This document shows, piece by piece, positions 23,809 through 33,169 of a DNA stretch of 64,000 nucleotides; position 1 is the first letter of the stretch, and each line of letters starts with the position of its first letter. The translations under genes and the position numbers were made by a program. The notes below the pieces were generated by a model. The model searched no databases, had not been told where the DNA came from, and saw nothing but the letters and a program-made list of their open reading frames with translations. The stretch comes from Piscinibacterium candidicorallinum (GTDB lineage: Bacteria > Pseudomonadota > Gammaproteobacteria > Burkholderiales > Burkholderiaceae_C): contig NZ_CP180191.1 of assembly GCF_047549485.1 (NCBI RefSeq), forward strand, positions 992,001 through 1,056,000. The letters run 5' to 3'.

Positions 23809-24648
23809 ATGGCAGCGTTCCACCGATACGACCTCGAAGATGTGCTCGCCGTCTGGCCACAGGATCTTTCCTGGCGACGCGAGCGCGAACTCGGCGTCCC
23901 GCTCATGCGTGCGCCCTATGGCATCAATCTGTATGCAGGCTGCAGTTCCGTTGAGCCAGACGGACTCGCGCTCGGGCGGAGCTGGGAGTACCCGAATGCA
24001 CCGTTTCGCCTCCTTGGCACGCATTTGACTGAGATCAGCAGCCGCGTAAGTGTGATGCGCGCCCCGATCTTCGCAGAGGCGATGAATGCGCTCTTCCCGA
24101 CCTACAAGATCACGAATGTCCGGCGGATTGCTGCGTTTCTGGGGCAGACCATCGTTGAGAGTAATGGGTTTGCCGACCTAGAGGAGAACTTGAACTATCG
24201 AGCGGAGACCGTTACTCGAATCTTCGGCAACCGGCTGCCCGGCGACGGATCAAAGGCGGAGGACTATGCGCACAACCCCGAAAAGCTGGCCAACCTGGCC
24301 TACGCCGGTCGATTCGGAAATGGCGATGCCGCAAGCGGCGACGGTTGGCGGTATCGGGGGCGAGGTCTGATCCAGACCACCTTCAAGGACAACTATGCCG
24401 TCGTAGAGCGCGAAACGAAGCTCGGCGTGCTCAGCAATCCCGACCTTCTGCTCCAGCCCTACAACGCCGTGTGGTCCGCTTGCGTATTCTGGAAACAGAC
24501 AGACCTCAATCGCTTGGCTGATGCGAACAACATCAAGGATTTGACGAAGCGCGTCAACGCGGCAAGGCTCCACCTTGAAGAACGAGTCAACTGCACGGAA
24601 CGTGCACACCGCGTGCTTGCGCGAGCCTTGGGTTGGACGCGTCGATAA
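23809..24648 (+). CDS. GH19-type muralytic enzyme without signal peptide
   Basis: The 279-residue protein has a C-terminal GH19 (chitinase/endolysin) domain, about residues 95-279. The predicted catalytic glutamates are in IVESNGFADLEENLNYR. The family signature GWRYRGRGLIQTTFKDNY and the AVWSACVFWKQTDLNRLAD helix follow. Bacterial GH19 enzymes of this kind cleave peptidoglycan or chitin. The first 95 residues are unlike the catalytic domain and there is no secretion leader, so it needs a holin, phage-like or type VI route to reach a wall. ATG 23809 has GGGAG 7 nt upstream, better than the TTG at 23752. The exported-protein gene begins 29 bp after its stop. Confidence 0.78.
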   Translation: MAAFHRYDLEDVLAVWPQDLSWRRERELGVPLMRAPYGINLYAGCSSVEPDGLALGRSWEYPNAPFRLLGTHLTEISSRVSVMRAPIFAEAMNALFPTYKITNVRRIAAFLGQTIVESNGFADLEENLNYRAETVTRIFGNRLPGDGSKAEDYAHNPEKLANLAYAGRFGNGDAASGDGWRYRGRGLIQTTFKDNYAVVERETKLGVLSNPDLLLQPYNAVWSACVFWKQTDLNRLADANNIKDLTKRVNAARLHLEERVNCTERAHRVLARALGWTRR

Positions 24649-24677
24649 AGACCCTCACCGCTCTTGGAGTGAAGCGA

Positions 24678-25205
24678 ATGGATCGCTCTATTGGCACTTG
24701 GTTGATTGGCGTAACGGCAGCCGTGTTTGGATGCGTATCGCACGGTGTCGCGCCTGCCCCTTCGCTTTGTACGGGCGAGGAAAAGGTGGTGTTCACCTGC
24801 AAGCTCAAGGCCAAAACTGCCTCGCTGTGTGCAAGTAATGCCGCTGCCGGGGGCGAGCCTGCGGTGCAGTACCGCTTTGGCACACCGCGCAGAGTTGAGT
24901 TGCGGTTTCCCTCCGCGCCGCAGCCCGCCGGTGAACTGTTCTGGCTGAGCACGACGATGTACTCCGGTGGCGGCGAGGCACGCATCCGGTTCCGAAATGC
25001 CGATACTGACTACATCTTGTTCGATGCGACCACGCGCACGGGCTTCGGTGGCGGGCCGAACAACCCGCAGTTCACGGCCGGTATCGCCACGCGAGTCGAT
25101 GGCAGGCTGACCTCGGTCAGGACGTGCACCGCCAGTACGCCTTTGGCCTACAGCCTGCTCCCGGGTCTGAAGACTGAGGAATTTGATCCCGACCTGATGC
25201 CCTGA
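24678..25205 (+). CDS. Exported protein behind the GH19 gene, candidate immunity protein
   Basis: The 175-residue protein starts with a signal-peptide-like segment (MDRSIGTWLIGVTAAVFGCV). The mature part has LCTGEEKVVFTCKLK, SLCASNAAAGG, VQYRFGTPRRVELRFP and SGGGEARIRFRNADTDYILF, with a late cysteine in VRTCTAST. The cysteine pattern and the E-x-R-I-R-F-x-x-A-D segment match the exported protein at 22094-22672. It follows the GH19 gene by 29 bp with GGAGTGAAG before its ATG, so the two are co-transcribed. A periplasmic protein paired with a leaderless muralytic enzyme suggests immunity, but this is inference; no named family was recognised. Confidence 0.62.
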   Translation: MDRSIGTWLIGVTAAVFGCVSHGVAPAPSLCTGEEKVVFTCKLKAKTASLCASNAAAGGEPAVQYRFGTPRRVELRFPSAPQPAGELFWLSTTMYSGGGEARIRFRNADTDYILFDATTRTGFGGGPNNPQFTAGIATRVDGRLTSVRTCTASTPLAYSLLPGLKTEEFDPDLMP

Positions 25206-25241
25206 GCGCCCACTGCGCCTTGGCTAGTGCGAGCTTGGCGC

Positions 25242-25244
<3 letters not shown>
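25203..25244. terminator. Hairpin joining two convergent stop codons
   Basis: TGAGCGCC (25203-25210) and GGCGCTCA (25237-25244) form an exact 8-bp stem, with an inner CACT/AGTG pairing. The stem ends contain the stop codons of both convergent genes (exported protein on plus, ruvB on minus). A bidirectional terminator is plausible, although no T-tract follows. Confidence 0.4.
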
Positions 25245-26300
<1,056 letters not shown>

Positions 26301-26378
26301 GGGCGAGAGCATAGCTTTGCATGTCATGCCCTCCGGCCCTGCGTTACGCTCGCCGCTTCGCTTGCACTGGAGGACCCC

Positions 26379-28646
26379 ATGCAATTCACGATGCCGCGCG
26401 CGCTGCTGACCCTTGCCGCGCTCCTCATGACCGCTGCGCCACTGGCACAGACGCCTGTGCCGACTCCTGCGCACACCTCTGCCGCCGCCTTGCCCGTAGC
26501 CCCCGTTCGCCCCGTGACCGACACCTTTTTCGGCACGCAGGTCACTGACCCTTACCGCTACATGGAGGACGTGAAGGCGCCCGAAGTGGCCGACTGGATG
26601 AAGGCCCACAGCGACCATGCGCGCCGCACCCTGGACGCCCTGCCGCTGCGCAAGGAATTCCTGTCTGACCTGCAGCGCTTCGAGTCCTCGGTGAGCGCGC
26701 GCGTCACGGAAGTCTGGCGCGCCCCTGGCGATCGCTTCGTCTATCTCAAGCGCGCGGCCGGGGCCAATGCATTCAAGCTCGTCACGCGCGTGGGCCTGCA
26801 GGGCGAGGAGACTGTGCTGTTCGACCCGGACACGCTGGCCAGGCAGACGGGCAAGCCCCACGCCATCAACACGCTCGCGGTCTCGCATGACGGACGCCTG
26901 GCCGCCTATGGCGTCTCCGCCGCCGGCTCGGAAGCCGCAACGACCTACGTGATCGAGGTCGCCACCGGCAAGGCGCTGGGCGAGCCGATCCCCCGCACGG
27001 ACTACGGCGCCGTCAGCTTCACGCCGGATGGTCGCTTCGTGGCCTACAACCAGCTGGTCGATCTCAAACCGGGCGCGCCTGCCACGGAGAAGTACCGCAA
27101 CTCGCGCGCCATGGTGCGGCCGGTGGACGGCAAGAACAGCATCGCCCGCCCGCTGCTGGGCACGGGCCTGCCGGGCAGCACGCTGAAGCCCGATGAGTCG
27201 CCCGCCCTGCAGTTCACGGCCGATGGCCGCTGGATGATCGCTGCGATCTTCAATGGCGTGCAGCGCGAGATCATGCTCTACGCCGCGCCGCAGTCGGCGC
27301 TGCGCATGCGCACCGCCGCGCCCATTCGCTGGCGCCTGCTGGCCAACTACAGCGACGAGGTGAACGCCTTCACCTACCGTGAGAACCAGGTCTTCACCCT
27401 GAGCATGAAGAACGCACCGCGCGGGCGCATCCTGCGGCTGGATCTGCTGGAGTCCAACCCGCGGCGCGACGCCTGGGTGCAGGTGCTGGAGAGCCAGCAG
27501 GTCATCACCGGGCTGACGGCTGCGCGCGACGGTCTGTACTTCGAGGCGCGCGACGGCAACGTGAAGCGCCTGTACCGCCAGGCCATGGGCAACAGCCCCA
27601 CGCCCAATGCCGCGAACCGCAACGCCCCGCCGCCGGTGCAGGCGGTGGCGCTGCCGGTGGCCGGCAACTTCTGGCTTAATGGCTTCGAGTCCAACTGGGA
27701 AGCCGGCAACCCGCTGGTGCCCGGTGTACAGATTTTCATGGCTGGCTGGACCCAGGCGCGTCAGCACTACATCGTGGACGAGACCGGCAAGGTCAGCAAT
27801 TCCGGTCTGCAGCCCGCAGGCGCGCTGGATACGCCGGCAGACATCGTCGCCACCGAGACGCAGTGCAGGAGTCACGACGGTGCCATGGTGCCCATGAGCA
27901 TCGTGCACCGGCGCGACATCAAGCTCGATGGCAGCAACCCCGTGATCCTGACGGCCTATGCCTCCTACGGCATCACGATCGAACCGGGCTACAGCGTGAA
28001 CCGCCTGGCCTGGCTGAACCGCGGCGGCGTGTATGCCTTTGCCAACCCTCGCGGCTCCAGCGTGTTCGGCAAGCAGTGGTACGAGGCCGGCAAGCAAACG
28101 ACCAAGCCCAACACCTGGCGTGATCTGATTGCCTGCGGCGAGCAGCTGATCAGCATGAAGGTCACGAGCCGCGAGCGGCTGGGCATCATCGGCGGGAGCG
28201 CTGGCGGCATCACGGTGGGCCGCGCCATGACCGAGCGCCCGGATCTGTTTGCCGCTGTCGTGCCCCAGGTGGGCTCGTTGGACATGGTGCGCATGGAGAC
28301 CACGCCCAACGGCATTCCGAACATTCCGGAATTCGGCAGCGTGGCCACCGAGCCGGGCTTCCGCGCGCTGCTGGCCATGAGCACCTACCACCAGATCAAG
28401 GACAAGACCGCCTACCCCGCAGTGATGCTCACGCATGGGGTGAATGACCCGCGCGTGGAGGTGTGGCACTCCACCAAGACGGCGGCGCGCCTCATGGCCG
28501 CCACCAGCAGCGGTAAGCCCGTCCTGCTGCGCCTGGACTATCAGGCTGGCCACGGCGTGGGCAACACGCGCGAGCAGCAGCAGGCCGAGACCGCGGACGT
28601 GCTCGCCTTCTTCGCCCGCCACCTCGGCATGGCGGCAGCGAAGTAA
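26379..28646 (+). CDS. Prolyl oligopeptidase (S9A-like), exported
   Basis: The 755-residue protein begins with a signal peptide (MQFTMPRALLTLAALLMTAAPLAQ) and then the S9A opening VTDPYRYMEDVKAPEVADWM. A beta-propeller middle is followed by an alpha/beta-hydrolase domain. The probable triad is Ser607 in IIGGSAGGITVG, Asp690 in HGVNDPRVEVWHS and His725 in QAGHGVGNT. It cleaves short peptides after proline in studied relatives. TGGAGGACCCC precedes the ATG, a clear ribosome-binding site. It is divergent from ruvB by about 80 bp and unrelated in function to it. The length is somewhat above the usual 700 or so. Confidence 0.9.
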   Translation: MQFTMPRALLTLAALLMTAAPLAQTPVPTPAHTSAAALPVAPVRPVTDTFFGTQVTDPYRYMEDVKAPEVADWMKAHSDHARRTLDALPLRKEFLSDLQRFESSVSARVTEVWRAPGDRFVYLKRAAGANAFKLVTRVGLQGEETVLFDPDTLARQTGKPHAINTLAVSHDGRLAAYGVSAAGSEAATTYVIEVATGKALGEPIPRTDYGAVSFTPDGRFVAYNQLVDLKPGAPATEKYRNSRAMVRPVDGKNSIARPLLGTGLPGSTLKPDESPALQFTADGRWMIAAIFNGVQREIMLYAAPQSALRMRTAAPIRWRLLANYSDEVNAFTYRENQVFTLSMKNAPRGRILRLDLLESNPRRDAWVQVLESQQVITGLTAARDGLYFEARDGNVKRLYRQAMGNSPTPNAANRNAPPPVQAVALPVAGNFWLNGFESNWEAGNPLVPGVQIFMAGWTQARQHYIVDETGKVSNSGLQPAGALDTPADIVATETQCRSHDGAMVPMSIVHRRDIKLDGSNPVILTAYASYGITIEPGYSVNRLAWLNRGGVYAFANPRGSSVFGKQWYEAGKQTTKPNTWRDLIACGEQLISMKVTSRERLGIIGGSAGGITVGRAMTERPDLFAAVVPQVGSLDMVRMETTPNGIPNIPEFGSVATEPGFRALLAMSTYHQIKDKTAYPAVMLTHGVNDPRVEVWHSTKTAARLMAATSSGKPVLLRLDYQAGHGVGNTREQQQAETADVLAFFARHLGMAAAK

Positions 28647-28652
28647 CGCCTG

Positions 28653-28679
28653 GGGGCTGATCAGTTGGTGATCAGCCCC
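28653..28679. terminator. 11-bp hairpin between the peptidase and argO
   Basis: GGGGCTGATCA and TGATCAGCCCC form a perfect 11-bp stem with the 5-nt loop GTTGG, seven bases after the peptidase stop. The hairpin includes the stop codon and last codons of argO on the other strand. It is the strongest stem in the window and a good candidate bidirectional terminator, although it lacks a T-tract. Confidence 0.55.
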
Positions 28680-29278
28680 AAGGCGATCGCCCACATCACG
28701 CAAGCGATCAGCCCGTCCAGCACGCGCCAGGCGGCCGGGCGGGCAAACAGCGGCGCCAACCAGCGCGCGCCGAAGCCCAGCGCCGTGAACCACACGATGC
28801 TTGCGCTGACCGCCCCCACGCCAAAGGCCGCCCGCTGATCGCCGGGCTGCTGGCTGGCGATGCTGCCCAGCAGCACGACGGTGTCCAGATACACGTGCGG
28901 ATTCAGCCAGGTGAAGGCCAGGCAGGCGAGCAGCGCCGTCTTGAGCGAACCCGCGGCGCCATCGGCGGCCTGCATGCTGCCGGGCCGCAAGGCACGCCGA
29001 GCCGCCATCGCGCCATAGACCAGCAGAAAGGCCGCACCGCCCCAGCGCGCGGCCTCCAGCAGCACCGTGTGCTGCTGCACCAGCGCGCCCAGGCCGAGGA
29101 TGCCGGCGCTGATCAGCAGCGCGTCCGACAGCGCGCAGATCAGTACCACCGGCAGCACGTGCGCGCGCGCCAGCCCCTGGCGCAGCACAAAGGCGTTCTG
29201 CGCGCCGATGGCGATGATCAGTGCCGCCGAGGTGCCAAATCCGATCAGGGCTGTGCCGGCGAAGGTGTCTGGTGTCAT
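28661..29278 (-). CDS. argO: LysE/ArgO family amino-acid exporter
   Basis: The 205-residue inner-membrane protein has the LysE-family N terminus IGFGTSAALIIAIGAQNAFVLRQG, with the conserved GxQNAFVLRQG motif. ICALSDALLISAGILGLG, a CLAFTWLNPHVYLDTVVLLG segment and about six hydrophobic helices follow. It exports arginine or lysine in studied relatives. It is divergent from an argP-type LysR gene 122 bp away, the classic arrangement for argO/argP, which supports basic amino acids as substrate. The start at 29278 (MTPDTFAG) is chosen over 29296. Its stop codon lies inside a strong hairpin. Confidence 0.88.
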   Translation of the reverse strand: MTPDTFAGTALIGFGTSAALIIAIGAQNAFVLRQGLARAHVLPVVLICALSDALLISAGILGLGALVQQHTVLLEAARWGGAAFLLVYGAMAARRALRPGSMQAADGAAGSLKTALLACLAFTWLNPHVYLDTVVLLGSIASQQPGDQRAAFGVGAVSASIVWFTALGFGARWLAPLFARPAAWRVLDGLIACVMWAIALGLITN

Positions 29279-29338
29279 GACAGTTGAGAGAAGCACTTGG
29301 AGTGTCCGCCTGCCAGGCAGCGTATTCGGGCTTGTTTT

Positions 29339-29353
29339 GTTAGGACAGCTAAC
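29339..29353. promoter_or_regulatory. Probable ArgP binding palindrome in the argO/argP gap
   Basis: GTTAG-GACAG-CTAAC is a perfect 5-bp inverted repeat with the T-N11-A shape of LysR-type operators. It lies 61 bp upstream of argO and 47 bp upstream of argP, so one site could serve both. Its inner 13 bases recur at 23677-23689. Confidence 0.55.
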
Positions 29354-29400
29354 CTTTCTGAACCGAGTAAAGAAAATCTAACGATTGAGCGAGGACGCCC

Positions 29401-30297
29401 ATGCGACTGGACACTGCCCAACTCGCAGCCTTTGCCGCAGCGGTTCACCACGGCTCCTTCGAGGCCGCGGCCGGCGAGCTGCACGTCACGCGCTCGGCGG
29501 TCAGCCAGCGGGTCAAGACCCTGGAGGAGCGAGTCGGGCAGGTGCTCCTGCGCCGCAGCACGCCGGTGGAGGCCACCGCCGCGGGCGAGGCTCTGCTGCG
29601 CTACGTACAGCAGGCGCAGCTGCTGGAGCAGCAGGCGCTCAAGCAGATGGGCGCCACCGCAGGCAGCGAGGCGGCGCCGAAGCTCAGCATCGTGGTGAAT
29701 GCGGATTCACTGTCCACCTGGTTCCTGCCCGCACTGGCGCCGATCAGCGAGCGCCATGGCGCCCTGTTCAACCTGATCGTCGAGGACCAGGACCACAGCG
29801 CCGAGCTGTTGCGCCAGGGCCGGGCGCACGCCGCCGTGACGGCCGAGCCGCAGGCCGTGCAGGGCTGCCGGGTGCAAACCTTGGGCACCATGAACTACCT
29901 GGCGGTGTGTTCGCCGGCCTTCATGCAGCGCTGGTTTGCCGGCGGCGTGAACGCCGACAGCCTTGCCGTGGCGCCCATGCTGGTCTTCAACGCAAAGGAC
30001 GATCTGCAGCACCGCTACCTGCGCACCATCACCCGCAGGCGTATCGCACCGCCGCAGCATCGCGTGCCGTCATCGACCGCTTTTCTGGATCTTGCGGGCA
30101 TGGGCATGGCCTGGGGCATGGTGCCGGAAGCCATGGCGCGCGAGGCTTTGCGGACCGGACGTGTGGTGGAGCTTCAGCCGGGTCAGCCATTGCCTGTCAC
30201 CTTGCACTGGCAGACCTGGAAGCTGCAGAGCGAGTTGATGCGCGATCTCGCGGCGGCCGTGCGCCAGGCCTTTGGTGCGTCCGATCAGGGGCGCTAG
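29401..30297 (+). CDS. argP: LysR-family regulator ArgP
   Basis: The 298-residue protein has an N-terminal LysR winged helix (LDTAQLAAFAAAVHHGSFEA, then AAGELHVTRSAVSQRVKTLE) and a C-terminal periplasmic-binding-like domain. The domain includes LSIVVNADSLSTWFLPAL, which is characteristic of ArgP/IciA. ArgP activates argO in response to arginine or lysine. The divergent argO gene supports the name. The start at 29401 is the first ATG before the helix-turn-helix and is preceded by GCGAGGACGCCC. Confidence 0.9.
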   Translation: MRLDTAQLAAFAAAVHHGSFEAAAGELHVTRSAVSQRVKTLEERVGQVLLRRSTPVEATAAGEALLRYVQQAQLLEQQALKQMGATAGSEAAPKLSIVVNADSLSTWFLPALAPISERHGALFNLIVEDQDHSAELLRQGRAHAAVTAEPQAVQGCRVQTLGTMNYLAVCSPAFMQRWFAGGVNADSLAVAPMLVFNAKDDLQHRYLRTITRRRIAPPQHRVPSSTAFLDLAGMGMAWGMVPEAMAREALRTGRVVELQPGQPLPVTLHWQTWKLQSELMRDLAAAVRQAFGASDQGR

Positions 30298-30450
30298 CGC
30301 TGGCCAAGGAAGCCTCGTGGAGACACCTTCGATGCACTGAATAGCGCGGACGCACCGCGGCTTCTCTGCGGACCGACCCGGCAGGCAAGCTGCAAAGCTC
30401 GTGCGTGAGTGCTGCGCATCCGGCGCGGACACGCCCCTTGGGTCCACACC

Positions 30451-31605
30451 ATGCGCATTGCGCCCTTGCCATTCCACGCTGTGACGAGCTGTGCCGTGTT
30501 CGTCCGCCGGTTGCTTGCCGTCACGCTGCTCGCCGCTGCCGGCAGCGCGCAGGCCATCGTTACGCCGGATGTGCCGGAGGCGCAGAAAGTGCCGGTCACG
30601 AACCCGAACGCGCCCAAGAGCCCGCAGGACAACAACCCCCAGCGGCGCCACAACATCGAAACTCCGGCGCTGGCCAACCGGCGCCGTGAAGCCTCCTTGC
30701 CCAAACCCGGTACCGAAGGCGGCGAACTGACCCTGGCCGCCCTGCAGGAGCTGCTCAAGGACGGCAAGGCACCGCGCACGGGCGAGCTCACGCTCAGCGC
30801 AGCCAGCGCCGCACCGGCGAACTCAGGTGCTGCAGCACCGCGATCAGCAGCCCGCGGGGCACCTGCGCGCGGCGCCGTATCACCTGCAACCCAGGTCGCC
30901 GGCAAGAGCGCAGATCAGGCTGTGCACTGGAGCTACGCCGATGACGAAACCGGCCCGGCTCACTGGGGCCGCCTGGATCCGCGCTTCAATGTCTGCGCCA
31001 TCGGCAAGCGTCAAAGTCCGATCGACATCCAGGACAGTGAAGCTCTGCAGATCCCGATGGAGCCCATCCAGTTCAAGTGGGGCAAGGCCCAGGGCAGCGT
31101 GGTGCACACCGGCCATACCCTGCAGGTGGATGTTGAAGCCGGGCACAGCATCCACATCCGTGGCAAGGACTTCCGTCTGCTGCAGTTTCACTTTCATCTA
31201 CCCAGCGAGCATCGCGTGAATGGTCGCGGCTACCCAATGGTGGCGCACTTCGTGCACAAGGCCGACGATGGCCAGCTGGCCGTGGTGGCCCTGCTGATGG
31301 ATCGCGGCGAGGTGAACCCGCAGATCGCCCGTGTGTGGTCCAGCATTCCGCTGGACAAGGGCGACCGCGTGCGTCTGCCGGCAGACGGTGTTGATCTGGC
31401 GGCGCTGCTGCCCGCAGACCAGCGCTACTACCAGTTCATCGGTTCTCTGACCACGCCGCCCTGTACCGAGGGCGTGGTGTGGAACGTGCTCAAGACCCCG
31501 GCCACCCTATCGGCCCAGCAGATCGAGACCTTCGCGCGCATCTTCCCGATGAACGCGCGGCCCGTGCAGCCGGGCAACGGGCGGATCGTGAAGTCTGCCC
31601 AGTGA
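30451..31605 (+). CDS. Alpha-type carbonic anhydrase with long N-terminal linker
   Basis: The enzyme hydrates CO2 to bicarbonate, probably in the periplasm. The 384-residue precursor has a signal peptide (LLAVTLLAAAGSAQA, ending near residue 31) and a proline/alanine-rich linker to about residue 150. The alpha-CA domain follows, with WSYADDETGPAHWGRLDP and QSPIDI. Zinc ligands are His247 and His249 in LLQFHFHLPSEH and His266 in MVAHFVHK; SLTTPPCTEGVVW follows. Alpha-CAs are usually about 220-250 residues, so the extra linker is unusual. The start at 30451 gives the signal peptide; an in-frame start at 30409 is less likely. Confidence 0.92.
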   Translation: MRIAPLPFHAVTSCAVFVRRLLAVTLLAAAGSAQAIVTPDVPEAQKVPVTNPNAPKSPQDNNPQRRHNIETPALANRRREASLPKPGTEGGELTLAALQELLKDGKAPRTGELTLSAASAAPANSGAAAPRSAARGAPARGAVSPATQVAGKSADQAVHWSYADDETGPAHWGRLDPRFNVCAIGKRQSPIDIQDSEALQIPMEPIQFKWGKAQGSVVHTGHTLQVDVEAGHSIHIRGKDFRLLQFHFHLPSEHRVNGRGYPMVAHFVHKADDGQLAVVALLMDRGEVNPQIARVWSSIPLDKGDRVRLPADGVDLAALLPADQRYYQFIGSLTTPPCTEGVVWNVLKTPATLSAQQIETFARIFPMNARPVQPGNGRIVKSAQ

Positions 31606-31626
31606 GCGCGTGGAGCCGGCGCAGCG

Positions 31627-32199
31627 CTACTTGCTCAGCGCTTTGAGTGCCAGCTTGATGCCATCGCTCACTGAGCTGCCTGCCGGCACGCTCTTGAGCG
31701 CAGCAAGCGCTTCCTTGTCGTTGTAGCCCAGCGCGGTAAGGGCCCGCAGGATGTCGGCGCTGTCGTCGTTCACGGCGGCTGCCGTGGCGCCAATGTCTGC
31801 ACCCAGCTTGCCCTTGAGTTCGAGCAGCAGCCGCTCGGCCGTCTTTTTGCCGATGCCCGGTACCTTCTGCAGACGGCCGCCCTCCTGCAGGGTGATCGCC
31901 TGCGCCAGTTCAGTCACGCTCATGCCCGAGAGCACGGCCAGCGCCGTGCGCGGGCCGATGCCGCTGATCTTGATCAGCTCGCGGAAGGTGGCGCGCTCGG
32001 CCGACGTACCGAAGCCGTAGAGCAGCTGCGCGTCCTCACGCACCACAAAGTGAGTGAGCAGCGTGACCTTGTGGCCTGCCTCCGGCAGGTTGTAGAGCGT
32101 GCTCATGGGCACATCGATCTCGTAGCCGACGCCGTTGCAGTCCACCAGCACGGCGGGCGGGTTCTTCTCAATCAGGGTGCCTGTGATGCGGCCGATCAT
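31627..32199 (-). CDS. ruvA: Holliday junction DNA-binding protein RuvA
   Basis: RuvA forms the tetrameric platform on four-way junctions to which RuvB binds. The 190-residue protein begins MIGRITGTLIEKNPPAVLVD and has the OB-fold segment GYEIDVPMSTLYNLP. Two helix-hairpin-helix motifs follow (ISGIGPRTALAVLSGM and VPGIGKKTAERLLLELK), and a C-terminal RuvB-binding domain (ALGYNDKEALAALK). ruvC lies upstream on the same strand, but a 240-bp gap full of hairpins separates them, unlike the near-contiguous ruvCA of relatives. Confidence 0.97.
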   Translation of the reverse strand: MIGRITGTLIEKNPPAVLVDCNGVGYEIDVPMSTLYNLPEAGHKVTLLTHFVVREDAQLLYGFGTSAERATFRELIKISGIGPRTALAVLSGMSVTELAQAITLQEGGRLQKVPGIGKKTAERLLLELKGKLGADIGATAAAVNDDSADILRALTALGYNDKEALAALKSVPAGSSVSDGIKLALKALSK

Positions 32200-32254
32200 G
32201 GGGCGTTTGGGGAAGTGTGGTGTAAGCAGCCGTGATTTCAGCACGCCCAAGATG

Positions 32255-32430
32255 TCGAGCTGGCGCTCGACAAGATGCTCGCACTTTGCACTCGCGAAGA
32301 CGTCGGCCTGAAGCCGACAAGAAGCATCCCGCGTGGCAGTGCGACACGTCGAAGCGAGCTTTTTCTTCGCCGCCGCAGGCGGCATCTTCGCAAGCGCCCA
32401 GCGCGAGCATCTTCGCCACCGCAAGGTGGC
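32255..32430. repeat. Cluster of short GC-rich hairpins with GCATCTT linkers
   Basis: Four exact 6-bp stems lie in 176 bases between ruvC and ruvA: 32255-32270 (TCGAGC/GCTCGA), 32302-32318 (GTCGGC/GCCGAC), 32369-32383 (GCCGCC/GGCGGC) and 32415-32430 (GCCACC/GGTGGC). They are joined by linkers that repeat GCATCTTCGC or close variants (and GATGCTCGC reversed). The stems differ in sequence while the linkers stay alike. No gene is supported here. Confidence 0.65.
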
Positions 32431-32439
32431 ATCTTGCCA

Positions 32440-33003
32440 TCAGACCAGCCGCCCGCGCCGCGTCTTCACATCGCCCCGGCGGCCGCGCAGGCCCAGTTGC
32501 ACGCCAGCCTTGGCGGCCAGGGTGTTGAGCGAGCCGGCCAGCTTGCCCGCGTGCGCGTGAGCCAGGGCGCAGGCCAGGGCGTCGGCGGCATCCGCACTGG
32601 GTGTGCCGGGCAGCTTGAGCAGGCGCGTGACCATCTCCTGCACCTGCTCCTTCTTGGCCTTGCCGTAGCCCACCACACTCTGCTTGACCTGCAGGGCGGT
32701 GTATTCCGTGACTGGCAGCTTGGCCAGCACCAGTGCCGCAATGGCCGCGCCGCGTGCCTGCCCGAGCATGAGCGTGGCCTTGGGGTTCACGTTCACGAAG
32801 ACCTGCTCGATGGCGGCGCAGGTGGGCTTGTAGGTGCGCGCCACTTCGGCAATGCCGTGCACGATCTCGTCGATGCGCTCGGCGAGTTCGCCTTCGCTGG
32901 TGCGGATGACGCCGCTGGCCACATAGCTCACGTGAGCGCCGTCCACGTCCACCACGCCAAAGCCGGTGATTCGCGAGCCGGGGTCGATGCCGAGAATTCT
33001 CAT
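32440..33003 (-). CDS. ruvC: Crossover junction endodeoxyribonuclease RuvC
   Basis: RuvC is the dimeric resolvase that nicks Holliday junctions. The 187-residue protein has the RNase H-like fold with catalytic Asp7 in MRILGIDPGSRITGFG, a glutamate in CAAIEQVFVNVNPKAT, YTALQVKQSVVGYGKAKKEQ, and the late acidic pair in SADAADALACALAHAH. Length and motif order are normal. Upstream genes on the same strand (GGDEF, purH, fis, dusB) keep the betaproteobacterial order, though the rubrerythrin operon on the other strand lies between. Confidence 0.97.
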   Translation of the reverse strand: MRILGIDPGSRITGFGVVDVDGAHVSYVASGVIRTSEGELAERIDEIVHGIAEVARTYKPTCAAIEQVFVNVNPKATLMLGQARGAAIAALVLAKLPVTEYTALQVKQSVVGYGKAKKEQVQEMVTRLLKLPGTPSADAADALACALAHAHAGKLAGSLNTLAAKAGVQLGLRGRRGDVKTRRGRLV

Positions 33004-33169
33004 GGGCTGCGACGGTAGCCGGGCTGCGCGCCGCGTCCAAATCGGATGCGCCGCGGCCTTCCCTGCGCGCAGTTGCGAAGGCTTCTCAATCAGCGCTTCG
33101 GATTGGGCGGATTGGTGCGCTGCATCTTGGGGTTTGCCCGCTGCTATGGGCATCTTCATGAATTTCAAA

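Noticed and set aside
23809..24648. GH19 gene considered as part of a prophage lysis cassette
   Set aside because: No holin, spanin, structural or integrase gene is visible within several kilobases on either side.
26301..28793. Minus-strand open frame continuing upstream of ruvB for more than 800 codons
   Set aside because: It is antisense to the whole prolyl oligopeptidase gene, which has catalytic motifs and a signal peptide. The antisense product is rich in H, R, G and A with no domain, as expected from GC-rich codon mirroring.
32255..32430. Hairpin cluster considered as a CRISPR array
   Set aside because: Unit length is irregular, the repeated part is about 10 bases, and the varying segments are themselves palindromes; no cas gene is present.
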